Assembly (NCBI RefSeq): GCF_009906855.1
Contig: NZ_CP047650.1
Coordinates: forward strand, 1,364,001 to 1,428,000
Direction of reading: 5' to 3'
Source: Xylophilus rhododendri
Lineage (GTDB): Bacteria > Pseudomonadota > Gammaproteobacteria > Burkholderiales > Burkholderiaceae_C
Length of the DNA stretch: 64,000 nucleotides
In this document: positions 31,477 through 40,110 of the stretch, one piece after another
Position numbering within the stretch: position 1 is the stretch's first letter
Layout: every line of letters starts with the position of its first letter
Translations under genes and position numbers: made by a program
Notes under the pieces: generated by a model
Databases searched by the model: none
Told to the model about the DNA's origin: nothing
What the model saw: the letters and a program-made list of their open reading frames with translations, nothing else

Positions 31477-32550
31477 TCAGCGGTTGACGAAACTCGCATT
31501 GCCCAGCCCCGTGCCCACCGTCAGCACCGCCCAGCGCCGCACGTCGGCCATATAGGGCAATTCGGACAGCCCCTGCACCACCGCGTCGTTGTGCATCAGC
31601 ACCTGGAAGGGCTCGCCGCGCCACTTCGGCAGGCGCGACTCCAGGCCGCTGGGCATGTGGAAACGCTCGCTCTCCCAATTGCCGGGCAGGTTCTGGGCGC
31701 CGTCGGCAATCGAGCCGTCCGGGCAGATCAGGCCGGGGCAGGACACCCCCACGAAAGGCGCCAGCGCGATGCGCCTGCGCCGGGCCACCGCGATCAGGCG
31801 GTGCAGCATGCCGGCGATGCCTTCGAGGACATGTTCCCGCCGGGTGACACCGGCATCGTCGGCATGCTGCCATTTGTCGCGCTCGACCACCTCGGCGGCC
31901 GAATAGTCGGGCGCGCGCTTGCGGTGGGCGCGCACGATGCCGCAGCGCACATTGGTGCCGCCGATGTCCACCGCCAGCAGGGCGTCGCGGCCCTGCAGCA
32001 GGGCGGTCGGGATCACATGCACCCAGCCGACCAGGCCGCCTTCGTCGGGATGATGGTGCAGGGTGCGCAGGTAGGCGCCGACCTTCTCGCGCGCCAGCAG
32101 CTCGCCGGCGCGGCCGATGGCCAGGCGGCCCACGGCGCTGTCCTGGAAACCGCCGCCGACGACGATGCGTTCCACGCCGCGCCAGCCCTTTTGGCGCAGG
32201 AAGCGGCGGGCCACGTCGGCGAACTGCTGGGCGTAGTCTTCCACCGCCGCGCGCAGCACGGCCGCCGCCGGGCCGCCCTGGTGCAGCAGGGCGTCGAGAC
32301 GGTCCTGCCGGATGTGCTGTGTGTGCTGACGGCCGAAGGGGTGGATGCCCATGGCGGCGAACTGCTCGCGCCAGGCCTGCAGGCAGGCGCTGAAGGCCTG
32401 GCGCCGCACCCGGTCGCCCAGGTGGCCGCCGCTGAGCGGGTCGGCCACTTCCAGGCTGTAGCCGGTGATGCGGGTGGCAGGCAGCTCCAGGCGGCCGTGC
32501 CAGAGGGGTTCGTCGAGATCGGGTTTCGGGGGCGATGGCATGCCGTCCAT
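31477..32550 (-). CDS. ROK/hexokinase-like protein with circularly permuted motif order
   Basis: A 357-residue protein with sugar-kinase ATPase motifs in an unusual order. The adenosine-type motif IVVGGGFQ is at residues 129-136, before the phosphate-1 motif AVDIGGTNVRCGIV (about 193-206). The catalytic HND is at 320-322 and the phosphate-2 motif GTGLGN at 346-351, just before the C terminus. Normal ROK proteins run DIGGT, ND, GTGLG, GGG. The ROK zinc motif is absent. It may phosphorylate a sugar or be a sensor. ATG at 32550 or 32541; both fit. It converges on brnA with 14 bases between the stops. Confidence 0.65.
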   Translation of the reverse strand: MDGMPSPPKPDLDEPLWHGRLELPATRITGYSLEVADPLSGGHLGDRVRRQAFSACLQAWREQFAAMGIHPFGRQHTQHIRQDRLDALLHQGGPAAAVLRAAVEDYAQQFADVARRFLRQKGWRGVERIVVGGGFQDSAVGRLAIGRAGELLAREKVGAYLRTLHHHPDEGGLVGWVHVIPTALLQGRDALLAVDIGGTNVRCGIVRAHRKRAPDYSAAEVVERDKWQHADDAGVTRREHVLEGIAGMLHRLIAVARRRRIALAPFVGVSCPGLICPDGSIADGAQNLPGNWESERFHMPSGLESRLPKWRGEPFQVLMHNDAVVQGLSELPYMADVRRWAVLTVGTGLGNASFVNR

Positions 32551-32578
32551 TAGGACCGCAGGCCGTGGCAATGCTGTT

Positions 32579-33763
32579 TCAAGCCGCTGCCGCAAGCACG
32601 CCGAAGCGCTGCGCCAGCCGCGACGGCCCGGCCGCCATGGCAAAGAAATCGTAGGCATCGCCGGGGCGGCTGGCGCAGAGGTATTGCTGGTGGAGTTCGT
32701 GCTGGTTCATGCGCTGGCGCTGCTGCGGGCCGGGCCGGTACAGGCTCAGGAAATGCGGAGAGCGCACCTGCGGATGGCCGGGCCGCGCAGCACGCAGGCC
32801 GGCGGCCGCCACCGGGTCCACGCCGCCGAAGCTGTAGGCATCGATCGGGTCGCTGAAGTCCACCCAGCAGAGATCGGCCGCCTCGGCCAGCGTCCGCAGT
32901 TCGTCCCGGAAGCGCCGCGCGGAGGGCAGGTTGGACAGCATGGGTGTGCAGTGGCCCAGCGTCAGCAGGCCGATGGCCGGGCCGTGGCGCATCAGGGCCG
33001 GATCCTGGCGGATCGCGCGGGCCATCACCGACACCGCCAGCGCCGTGCCCAGGCTGTGGCCGATCACCAGGATCTCGTCGTCCTCCCGCGCCTGGGCCTG
33101 GCGCACGAGGGCCGCGGCCATGCCGTCGAGCCGCTCGTCGAGTGCGGTGACACCCACGGTGCAGACCCGTGCGACAAAGCCGTAGCCGCGCAGGATCCAG
33201 CGGGTGTACCAATGCCGCCGCGCCCAGTAGGCCCACCAGCCGGCCGCCACCAGGCCGCCGGCCGCCAGCGCCGCGGGAATGCCCAGCGGATGCCCCTTCA
33301 GTCCGGCATGCGCCAGCGCGCCCACCGCCCAGAGCAGCGCCGCCGCGCCCGGCAGCAAGGTCATCACCAGGAAAAAAGGCGCGAACACGGTGATGAAACC
33401 CAGCCAGGTCTGGCCCAGCATCGTCCACAGCGCGCCGGTGCGCAGATAGAGCCAGGAGGTGCCCAGCAGATCGAAGAGCTGCGGCCAGAAGCCGCGCAAC
33501 CAGTGCTCGCGCACGATGGCGTCCCAGCGCGGCAGGACGTAGCGGGTGTCGGTGACATGGCCGTGCTGCTCGTAGCGCACCGCCCAGGCCACGGTCTCTG
33601 CATCGACACGCTGACGGGCGCCGACCTCGATCGCGGCGCCGCTCATGGCCGCCTGCTGGCGCGCGCCCTCGCTGAAAAGACGGTGGTAGCGCCCGGGACT
33701 GTTGGGATCGAAGCCGCAGATATAGAAGACATGTCGCCGGGACACGGGTCGCTTGGGTGTCAT
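32579..33763 (-). CDS. Membrane-associated alpha/beta-hydrolase-like protein, paralog 1
   Basis: A 394-residue protein. An N-terminal region with HVFYICGFDPNSPGRYHRLF is followed by two hydrophobic segments (about residues 120-153 and 163-182) and a C-terminal lipase-like core. In that core the nucleophile elbow is GHSLG (Ser237), preceded by DDEILVI. The segment PAIGLLTLGHCTPMLSNLP and the end MNQHELHQQYLC are shared with the neighbouring paralog. The ATG at 33763 matches the paralog's N terminus. It presumably hydrolyses a lipid or ester at the inner membrane; no named family is recognised. Confidence 0.7.
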   Translation of the reverse strand: MTPKRPVSRRHVFYICGFDPNSPGRYHRLFSEGARQQAAMSGAAIEVGARQRVDAETVAWAVRYEQHGHVTDTRYVLPRWDAIVREHWLRGFWPQLFDLLGTSWLYLRTGALWTMLGQTWLGFITVFAPFFLVMTLLPGAAALLWAVGALAHAGLKGHPLGIPAALAAGGLVAAGWWAYWARRHWYTRWILRGYGFVARVCTVGVTALDERLDGMAAALVRQAQAREDDEILVIGHSLGTALAVSVMARAIRQDPALMRHGPAIGLLTLGHCTPMLSNLPSARRFRDELRTLAEAADLCWVDFSDPIDAYSFGGVDPVAAAGLRAARPGHPQVRSPHFLSLYRPGPQQRQRMNQHELHQQYLCASRPGDAYDFFAMAAGPSRLAQRFGVLAAAA

Positions 33764-33856
33764 GAGGGAAGTCGTGATTCGCAGGGTCCGGCGTCTGCGG
33801 GGCCGGGGCCTGTCCACAGAAGAGGCGTATTTATATCTCGCGCACTTACATGGAGG

Positions 33857-35038
33857 CTACAAAGCACCTCGCCCCAGGCGCTGCGCCAGCGTCAGCGGCC
33901 CGGCCACCATGGCGAAGAAATCGTAGGGGTCGCCGGCCCGGCTGGCGCAGAGGTATTGCTGGTGGATCTCGTGCTGGTTCATCGGCTCGCGCTGCTGCGG
34001 CCCCGGCTCGAACAGCCGGTCGAAGCGCGGCGACAGCAGCCGCGGATGCCCGGCGCGCGCCGTGGCCAGGCCCGCCACGGCGACGGGATCGACGGCGTGG
34101 AAGCTGTAGGGATCCAGCGCATCGGTGTAGTCGATCCAGCAGAGGTCCGGCGCCTGCGCCAGCAGCGCCAGCTCCGCACGGAAACCGGTGGCGCCCGGCA
34201 GGTTGGACAGCATGGGGGTGCAATGCCCCAGCGTCAGCAGGCCGATGGCCGGGCCATGGCCGAGCAGGCCGGGATCCTGCCGCAGCGCCCGCGCCAGCAC
34301 CGATACCGCCATGGCCGTGCCCAGGCTGTGGCCGACGACGAGGATCTCGTCGTCTTCATTGGCCTGCGCCTGGCGGCAGACGGCATCGGCCATGGCGTCC
34401 AGCCGGCAGTCCAGCGCCGGCACACCAACACTGCCGACCCGGCCGGCGAAGCCGTAGCCGCGCAGGATCCAGCGGGTGTGCCAGTGGCGCCGTGCCCAGT
34501 AGCTCCACCAGGCGGCCACTGCCAGGCAGACCAGGGCCACGGCGACGGGCGGGGCCAGGGCCTGCCCGCTCCAGCCGGCATGCGCCAGCCAGCCCAGGCC
34601 GCCCAGCAGCATCAGCCAGACGGGCAGCAGGCTCATCACCAGGAAGAAGGGCGCGAAGAGCGTGATGAAGACCAGCCAGCTCTGCCGGTACATGCGCCAC
34701 AGGGCGCCGGTGCGCAGGTACAGCCAGGAGGTGCGCAGCAGAGCCAGCAGCTGCGGCCAGAAGTCGCGGGTCCAGTGATCGCGCACCACGTCGTCCCAGC
34801 GGGGGAAGAGGTAATCCGTCTCCACCGCCTCGTCGGCCGCGCCGCCGTGACGCACCCGCCAGCCCACCGTCTGCCCGTCGCGTCGTTCACGCGGCCCGAC
34901 CTGGATGGGCGCGCCTCCGAACACCTCCTGCTGGGCCGCGCCGTCGCCGAACAGGCGGTGGTAGCGGCCGGGTCCGTTGGGATCGAAACCGCAGACGTAG
35001 AAGACATGCCGACGGCGAACGCTGCGCGGGGTCGTCAT
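33857..35038 (-). CDS. Membrane-associated alpha/beta-hydrolase-like protein, paralog 2
   Basis: A 393-residue protein co-linear with the downstream paralog. It shares HVFYVCGFDPNGPGRYHRLF at residues 11-30, two membrane segments, WARRHWHTRWILRGYGF, the GHSLG nucleophile elbow, LLTLGHCTPMLSNLPGA and MNQHEIHQQYLCASRAGD. High similarity over the full length shows a tandem duplication. A 93-base gap with an AT-rich tataaat element separates the two, so each may have its own promoter. Function unknown; esterase or lipase activity is inferred from the elbow only. Confidence 0.7.
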   Translation of the reverse strand: MTTPRSVRRRHVFYVCGFDPNGPGRYHRLFGDGAAQQEVFGGAPIQVGPRERRDGQTVGWRVRHGGAADEAVETDYLFPRWDDVVRDHWTRDFWPQLLALLRTSWLYLRTGALWRMYRQSWLVFITLFAPFFLVMSLLPVWLMLLGGLGWLAHAGWSGQALAPPVAVALVCLAVAAWWSYWARRHWHTRWILRGYGFAGRVGSVGVPALDCRLDAMADAVCRQAQANEDDEILVVGHSLGTAMAVSVLARALRQDPGLLGHGPAIGLLTLGHCTPMLSNLPGATGFRAELALLAQAPDLCWIDYTDALDPYSFHAVDPVAVAGLATARAGHPRLLSPRFDRLFEPGPQQREPMNQHEIHQQYLCASRAGDPYDFFAMVAGPLTLAQRLGRGAL

Positions 35039-35192
35039 GGGGCCGGAGGCTTCCTCTGGGACGGGGCGGCGGATCCTGCCGGGCCGCTCGGCCGCCAGGG
35101 TTGGAAGCCCTTTATACCTGTCGGCGAATTTTCTTGCTACACGTGTCCATTACGCTCCAGGCCTCGAAAGCGCCTCGGGCGGTCCTGCTGGC

Positions 35193-36725
35193 TCAGGCGG
35201 CTTGCGGCAAGGCTTGTTCGGCTGCGGCGTCCTGCTGGATCCGGGCGATGTGGCGGCAGGTATCGCAGTGGCCGCAGGGCGCGGCATGGGCCTCGGGCGC
35301 ATGGCCCACGCCTTCTAGCAGCAGCTGCCAGCGGCAGCGGCCGGACTGGGCATAGTCCACCATCTGCTCCAGCGAGGCGCGGTCGCTGGCGCGTTTGTCG
35401 CGGTAGGACTGGAGCAGGCCATCGAGCAGGCGTTCGTCCGTGTCAGGCCTGAGCTTCTTCAGCACGCCTTGCCGGTCGAGCGACACCATCCTGTGCCGGC
35501 GCAGCAGGCTGGCGCACACCTTGAGTTTGGCCAGCGGCTTGCCGGTGGCCTCGGCCAGCGCGGGCAGGGTCCAGCCGCCGTCCGGCGCGGGCGACGACAG
35601 TCCATGCCACAGGGCCAGCAGATCGTCCTGCTCGGGGTAGCGCCCGGCCAGGAAAAACTGCTGCACCGCCCGGTCCTTGCGCAGGAAGAGCAGCGTGCAA
35701 TCCGAGCGTTCGCCATCGCGGCCCGCCCTGCCCGTCTCCTGGTAATAAGCCTCCAGCGAGCCCGGCATCTGGTGGTGGATGACGAAGCGAATGTCCTGCT
35801 TGTCGATACCCAGCCCGAAGGCATTGGTGGCGACCACCACCCTCAACCCGCCCTCCCCGCTCTCCATGAAGGCCTGCTGCACCGCCTGCCGCTCGGCCGC
35901 CGGCAGCCGGCCGTGGTAGAGCCCGACGCCGGGCACGTCCGCGCAGCGCAGGGCCTCCACCACCGCCTCGGCCGCCCGCACCGTGGCGGCGTAGACCAGG
36001 CCGGTGCCCTGGCTCTCCCGCACCAGCGCCACAGTGCGCGCCATCCGGTCGACGCCGCTGGAGAGCGCCTCGACGGCATAGTCCAGGTTGGCCCGGTAGC
36101 TGCCGGTATCGACCATGCCGCTGGCGGGAATGGAGAGCTGCTTGCGGATGTCGTCCGCCACCGCGCCGGGCGCCGTGGCGGTCAGCGCCAGCACCGTCGG
36201 CTGGCCCAGGGCCTTGCGGGCGGCGGCGATCTCCAGGAAAGCCGGCCGGAAGTCATGGCCCCATTGCGAGATGCAATGCGCCTCGTCGACCACCATCAGC
36301 GAGACCGGCGCACCCTCCCGCACATGGCGCTGGAATTCCGGATCGGCCAGGCGTTCGGGTGTGGTCAGCACGATGCGCGCCGCGCCGCTGGCAATCGCCG
36401 CGAAGGCGGCCTGCAACGCCTCGCTGCCCAGCACGCTGTTGACCTGGAAGGCCGGTATGCCCAGTTCGTTCAGGGCCTGGCATTGGTCCTGCATGAGGGA
36501 GATCAGCGGCGACACCACCAGCGTCAGCCCCGGCAGCAGCATCGCCGGCAACTGGTAGCACAGCGACTTGCCGGCGCCGGTGGGCATCACCGCCAGGGTC
36601 GGCTTGCCGGCCAATACCCGGTCTATCACCTCGCGCTGGCCGGGGCGCAAGGACTTGAGTTTGAAGGTTTTGCGCAGCGTCGAGGCGATGCGGCTGGATT
36701 GGGCGGGTTCGGGGTGTTCGGGCAT
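35193..36725 (-). CDS. RecQ-family ATP-dependent DNA helicase
   Basis: A 510-residue superfamily 2 helicase. Walker A is MPTGAGKSLCYQLP, motif II VVDEAHCISQWGHDFRPAF, motif III LALTATA, and motif VI YYQETGRAGRDG. A zinc-binding cluster CGHCDTC closes the protein, and there is no HRDC domain, so it is shorter than E. coli RecQ (about 610). The ATG at 36725 is close to the helicase start. The frame stays open to 37727, but that stretch is a shadow of the divergent gene. Role: unwinding of DNA in recombination and repair. Confidence 0.9.
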   Translation of the reverse strand: MPEHPEPAQSSRIASTLRKTFKLKSLRPGQREVIDRVLAGKPTLAVMPTGAGKSLCYQLPAMLLPGLTLVVSPLISLMQDQCQALNELGIPAFQVNSVLGSEALQAAFAAIASGAARIVLTTPERLADPEFQRHVREGAPVSLMVVDEAHCISQWGHDFRPAFLEIAAARKALGQPTVLALTATAPGAVADDIRKQLSIPASGMVDTGSYRANLDYAVEALSSGVDRMARTVALVRESQGTGLVYAATVRAAEAVVEALRCADVPGVGLYHGRLPAAERQAVQQAFMESGEGGLRVVVATNAFGLGIDKQDIRFVIHHQMPGSLEAYYQETGRAGRDGERSDCTLLFLRKDRAVQQFFLAGRYPEQDDLLALWHGLSSPAPDGGWTLPALAEATGKPLAKLKVCASLLRRHRMVSLDRQGVLKKLRPDTDERLLDGLLQSYRDKRASDRASLEQMVDYAQSGRCRWQLLLEGVGHAPEAHAAPCGHCDTCRHIARIQQDAAAEQALPQAA

Positions 36726-36866
36726 CCGAACAATGTGCCGAGCATGTGCCGGCCGCACCGGTCGTCCGGCGTCGGCTGTGCGTGTCGGCGGGAATCGGCC
36801 CGCTCGTGCAAGAAAGTGCCGACAGATCGAGAATCGGGATCCCCGCCTGCACGGAGTTCCCGTCCC

Positions 36867-37598
36867 ATGTCCGCATCCACCGACCTCATCGCCGCATTCG
36901 CACCCCAAGGCCATCTTCGGGCCTCCATCAACCTGGGCAATCCCATCCTGGCCGGCCGCGACGGCGCGGGCCAGCCGGCCGGCGTGTCCATCGACCTGGC
37001 CCGCAACCTGGCCGCGCGGCTGGGGCTGGAGATCGAGCTGGTGGTGTTCGACACCGCCGGCAAGTCGGTCGCCGCCGTGAAGGCCGAGGATGCCGACGTG
37101 GGCTTCTTCGCCATCGATCCGCTGCGCGGCGAAGGCATCGACTTCACCGCCGCCTATGTGCTGATCGAAGGCGCGTACGCCGTGGCCGAGGCTTCGCCGC
37201 TGAAGGCCAACGAGGAAGTCGACCGCACCGGCCACCGGGTGGTGGTGGGCACGGGCAGCGCCTACGACCTGTACCTGAGCCGCGAGATCAAGGCCGCCGA
37301 ACTGGTGCGCGCCGAAAGCTCGCAGGCGGTGGTCGACACCTTCATCGCGAACCGCTACGAGGTCGCAGCCGGCGTGCGCCAGCAACTCGAAGCCGACCTG
37401 CTGCGCCACCCCGGCTACCGGCTGCTGCCGGGCCGCTTCATGGTGATCCAGCAGGCCATGGGCCTGCCCAAGTCGCGCGGCGATGCGGCCACGCGGTACC
37501 TGCGCGCCTATGTGGAGGAGATGAAGGCTTCGGGCTTCGTGGCCCAGGCGCTGGCGCGGCACGGCATCCAGGGCGCCTCGGTGGCGCCCGCGGCCTGA
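36867..37598 (+). CDS. Solute-binding family 3 (transporter substrate-binding) domain protein, no signal peptide
   Basis: A 243-residue protein with the type-2 periplasmic binding fold: APQGHLRASINLGNPILAG, GVSIDLARNLAARLGLEIELV, VGFFAIDPLRGEGIDFTAAY and the hinge strand RVVVGTGSAYDLYL. It starts directly with the fold (SASTDLIAAF) and has no signal peptide or lipobox, so unlike the usual amino-acid binding proteins it should stay in the cytoplasm. No ABC permease is nearby. It may be a ligand-sensing or enzymatic derivative. The long upstream open frame (35469) is a shadow of recQ. Confidence 0.75.
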   Translation: MSASTDLIAAFAPQGHLRASINLGNPILAGRDGAGQPAGVSIDLARNLAARLGLEIELVVFDTAGKSVAAVKAEDADVGFFAIDPLRGEGIDFTAAYVLIEGAYAVAEASPLKANEEVDRTGHRVVVGTGSAYDLYLSREIKAAELVRAESSQAVVDTFIANRYEVAAGVRQQLEADLLRHPGYRLLPGRFMVIQQAMGLPKSRGDAATRYLRAYVEEMKASGFVAQALARHGIQGASVAPAA

Positions 37599-37611
37599 TC
37601 CTTCAGGCCGC
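37590..37611. terminator. Hairpin spanning two convergent stop codons
   Basis: A perfect 9-bp stem (gcggcctga / tcaggccgc) with a 4-base loop contains the TGA stops of both convergent genes. Its symmetry would let it work for either strand. There is no T tract, so termination would rely on the stem alone. Confidence 0.45.
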
Positions 37612-38184
37612 AGGCGAGGGACGGACGCTGCGCCGGCGCACCAGCGCGGCGACCAGGCCGCCGCCGGCCAGCAGCAGGGCCGGGCTGTCCGGCTCGGGCA
37701 CCGGCTCCAGTGCCGACACCGACACATTCGTCATGTGGAAGGCCGCCGGATCGTTGCGGAAGGAAAAGGCGATGTCGGTGGAGGCCGCGCTGGCCGTCAC
37801 TTCGAACACATAGGGCGTGGCGCCGAAGGCAGCGGCATCCATCAGGTTGAGCACGCTGTTGCCGTTCCAGCTGACATTGACCGCATTGCCCGCCGAGCCC
37901 ATGTTGGCCAGCAGGAAACTGAAGCTGTAGTGCATGCCCGCCACGGTGGGCAGGCTCTGCCGGATGCCGCGCGATGCGCCGTAGTGGCCGAAATAGGCGT
38001 AGTGGTAGCTGCTGGTGGCGTTCACGCCTTCGCTGTAGGTGGGGCCGAAGAGGGTCCAGCCGTCGAAGTTGCCGGTGCCGAAATCGCCGTTGGCCACCAG
38101 GTTGGAGGCCCCGTGGGCCGATGCCATCGCCAGACTGGCCGCCATCGCCGCGGCCGTCCTTGTCGCAAACAGAACCATGTCCAT
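37603..38184 (-). CDS. PEP-CTERM sorting-domain protein
   Basis: A 193-residue exported protein. The signal peptide (TAAAMAASLAMASAHGAS) is followed by a beta-rich body of the type seen in choice-of-anchor or carbohydrate-binding modules (NLVANGDFGTGNFDGWTLFG). The C-terminal sorting signal is VPEPDSPALLLAGGGLVAAL followed by RRR, the PEP-CTERM tripartite tail recognised by exosortase. The start at 38184 is supported by aggaga upstream. Such proteins are usually linked to extracellular polysaccharide; no exosortase gene is in the window. Confidence 0.85.
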   Translation of the reverse strand: MDMVLFATRTAAAMAASLAMASAHGASNLVANGDFGTGNFDGWTLFGPTYSEGVNATSSYHYAYFGHYGASRGIRQSLPTVAGMHYSFSFLLANMGSAGNAVNVSWNGNSVLNLMDAAAFGATPYVFEVTASAASTDIAFSFRNDPAAFHMTNVSVSALEPVPEPDSPALLLAGGGLVAALVRRRSVRPSPAA

Positions 38185-38328
38185 GTCTCCTGCTGTTACG
38201 CATGTCAATCGAAGCGTCGAGCGTGGGACGGACCATGGACACATGCAATAGGCGAGAGGCACGAACTGCCTGGTTCGCGGAGCCGATTGAAGAAGGACGT
38301 ATATCGCGGCGTGCTGCGTTGGCGGGCT

Positions 38329-38652
38329 TCAGGACTGGGTCGGCGGCACCTGCACGGTGAGGCCTTCGAGGGCCTCGGTGAGCTGGATCTGGCAGCTGAG
38401 GCGGCTGCCGGGCCGGCGTTCGGCGGCGACGAAGTCGAGCATGGCTTCTTCCTCGCCATCGGGCGCCGGCAGGCGGGCGATGCAAGCCTCGGCCACATAG
38501 ACATGGCAGGTGGCGCAGGAGCAGAGGCCGCCGCATTCGGCGTCGATGCCGCGCACATTGGCGCGGATGGCGGTTTCCATCAGGCTGGCGCCGGCCTCGG
38601 CCTCGACCGCGCGGGTGCTGCCGTCCTGGAGGATGAAGTGGATCGTGGGCAT
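38329..38652 (-). CDS. 2Fe-2S ferredoxin (plant/adrenodoxin type)
   Basis: A 107-residue electron carrier with the cluster ligands CGGLCSCATC and a fourth Cys in RLSCQIQL. This C-x4-C-x2-C...C arrangement is typical of adrenodoxin-like ferredoxins. It ends the ten-gene minus-strand operon, five bases after the glutamine-synthetase-like gene. It would deliver electrons to the Rieske oxygenase two genes upstream; no ferredoxin reductase is encoded in the operon, so that function must come from elsewhere. Confidence 0.9.
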   Translation of the reverse strand: MPTIHFILQDGSTRAVEAEAGASLMETAIRANVRGIDAECGGLCSCATCHVYVAEACIARLPAPDGEEEAMLDFVAAERRPGSRLSCQIQLTEALEGLTVQVPPTQS

Positions 38653-38657
38653 GGGCT

Positions 38658-40097
38658 CTAGAACATATCGAAGTATTCGCGGTGCTCCCACTCGGTCACC
38701 TCGAGGTTGAAACGCGCGATCTCGGCTTCCTTGATGTGGCAGAAGTAGTCGATGAAGGCTGGGCCCATCTGCTCGCGCAGCAGGGCGTCGGCGCGCAGGC
38801 AGGCCAGGGCCTCGCCGAGCGAGCGCGGCAGCGGCTCGGCGGGGCTTTCGTAGGGCGCGTCGGCCGAGGGGCCGGGGTCGATGCCCTTGCGCATGCCGTC
38901 GAGCCCGGCGAAGAGCTGCGAGGCCAGGTAGAGATAGGGGTTGGCGGTGGGCTCGCCGACCCGGTTCTCGATGCGGGTGGCGCTCTGGCCCGGTCCGCCC
39001 AGCACCCGCAGCATGGCGCCGCGGTTGTCGCGTGCCCACAGGGCGCGGTCAGGCGCCAGGGACATGGGTCGGTAGCGCCGGTAGCCGTTGATCGTGGGGC
39101 TGGCCAGCGCGGCCGCGCCGCAGGCATGGGCCTTCAGGCCGCCGAGGTAGCCCATGCCGATGGCGCTGAGGTCGGCGCCTTCGGCCTCGGGCATGAAGGC
39201 GTTCACACCGTCGCCCTTGCGGCGCAGCGACTGGTGCAGGTGCCAGCCGCTGGACATCACGTTGGGGATCTTCGGCCGGCACATGAAGGTGGCGTGGTAG
39301 CCGTGGCGCTGGCAGACCTGCTTGATGGCGCTGCGCAGCAGCACCATGGTGTCGGCCGGCAGCACGCCGGCCGTGGGGCCGAAGGTCAGTTCGAACTGGC
39401 TGGGGCCGAACTCGATCTCCAGCGAGCGCAGCGGCAGGCCGAGCGCCACCAGGTTGCTGCGCAGCAATTCCAGCAGCGGCTCGGCGCGGTCGTAGCGCAG
39501 CTCGGTGAGGTACTGGTAGCCGTGCGAGAGCAGCGAGACCTCGGGCGGCCGGCCGGGCTGGCCCGAATCGGCCAGGGCCAAACGTGCATCGTCGATCCTG
39601 AAGACATGGAATTCCACTTCCAGCCCGGCGATGAAGTCCAGCCCCAGCGCATCGAGCTGGCCCACCGCCCGCTGCAGGATCTGCCGCGTGGCGAAGGGGC
39701 AAGGCGCGCCGCTGGCCATGTAGGCATCGCAGAGCAGCCAGCCGGTGCGCGGCGACCAGGGCAGCACCTGGAAGGTGGCCGGGTCGGCCACCACGGTGAA
39801 ATCGGCGCCGCCCTGGAAGCCCTCCATGGCGAAGCCGCCGCCCGCGCTGAAGACCGGGAACACGGTCTTGTGCGAGGTGTCCTTGGCCAGCAGGGTGGAG
39901 GTGAGGTTGACGCCGTCCCACAGCGCGGCCTTCGCCTCGACAGCGACCAGGGTCTTGCCGCGCAGAATGCCGTGCTGGTCGGGGAAGGCGAAGCGCACCG
40001 TGTCGATGTCGCCGCGCTCCAGGCGCTGGGCGAGTTCGCGCGCCTGGCGCTGCTGGTCCTCGGACCAGAGTCCGAAGCGGTTGACGAAACTGGCCAT
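38658..40097 (-). CDS. Glutamine-synthetase-family (gamma-glutamyl amine ligase-like) protein
   Basis: A 479-residue GS-fold ligase. Metal and substrate motifs are present: GLEVEFHVF, GPSQFELTF, SSGWHLHQSL and RIENRVGEPTANPYLYLA. It is not a housekeeping GlnA, which would show the adenylylation loop. Relatives such as AtdA1/TdnQ (aniline) and PuuA ligate glutamate to an amine. Located between a Rieske oxygenase (13 bases) and a ferredoxin (5 bases), it suggests that an amine substrate or intermediate is gamma-glutamylated before oxidation. The substrate is unknown. Confidence 0.85.
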   Translation of the reverse strand: MASFVNRFGLWSEDQQRQARELAQRLERGDIDTVRFAFPDQHGILRGKTLVAVEAKAALWDGVNLTSTLLAKDTSHKTVFPVFSAGGGFAMEGFQGGADFTVVADPATFQVLPWSPRTGWLLCDAYMASGAPCPFATRQILQRAVGQLDALGLDFIAGLEVEFHVFRIDDARLALADSGQPGRPPEVSLLSHGYQYLTELRYDRAEPLLELLRSNLVALGLPLRSLEIEFGPSQFELTFGPTAGVLPADTMVLLRSAIKQVCQRHGYHATFMCRPKIPNVMSSGWHLHQSLRRKGDGVNAFMPEAEGADLSAIGMGYLGGLKAHACGAAALASPTINGYRRYRPMSLAPDRALWARDNRGAMLRVLGGPGQSATRIENRVGEPTANPYLYLASQLFAGLDGMRKGIDPGPSADAPYESPAEPLPRSLGEALACLRADALLREQMGPAFIDYFCHIKEAEIARFNLEVTEWEHREYFDMF

Positions 40098-40110
40098 GGC
40101 CCGCCTCGCC

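Noticed and set aside
32465..35452. 995-residue plus-strand open frame with internal similarity between its halves
   Set aside because: The apparent repeat comes from the tandem hydrolase paralogs on the minus strand; it is their antisense shadow.
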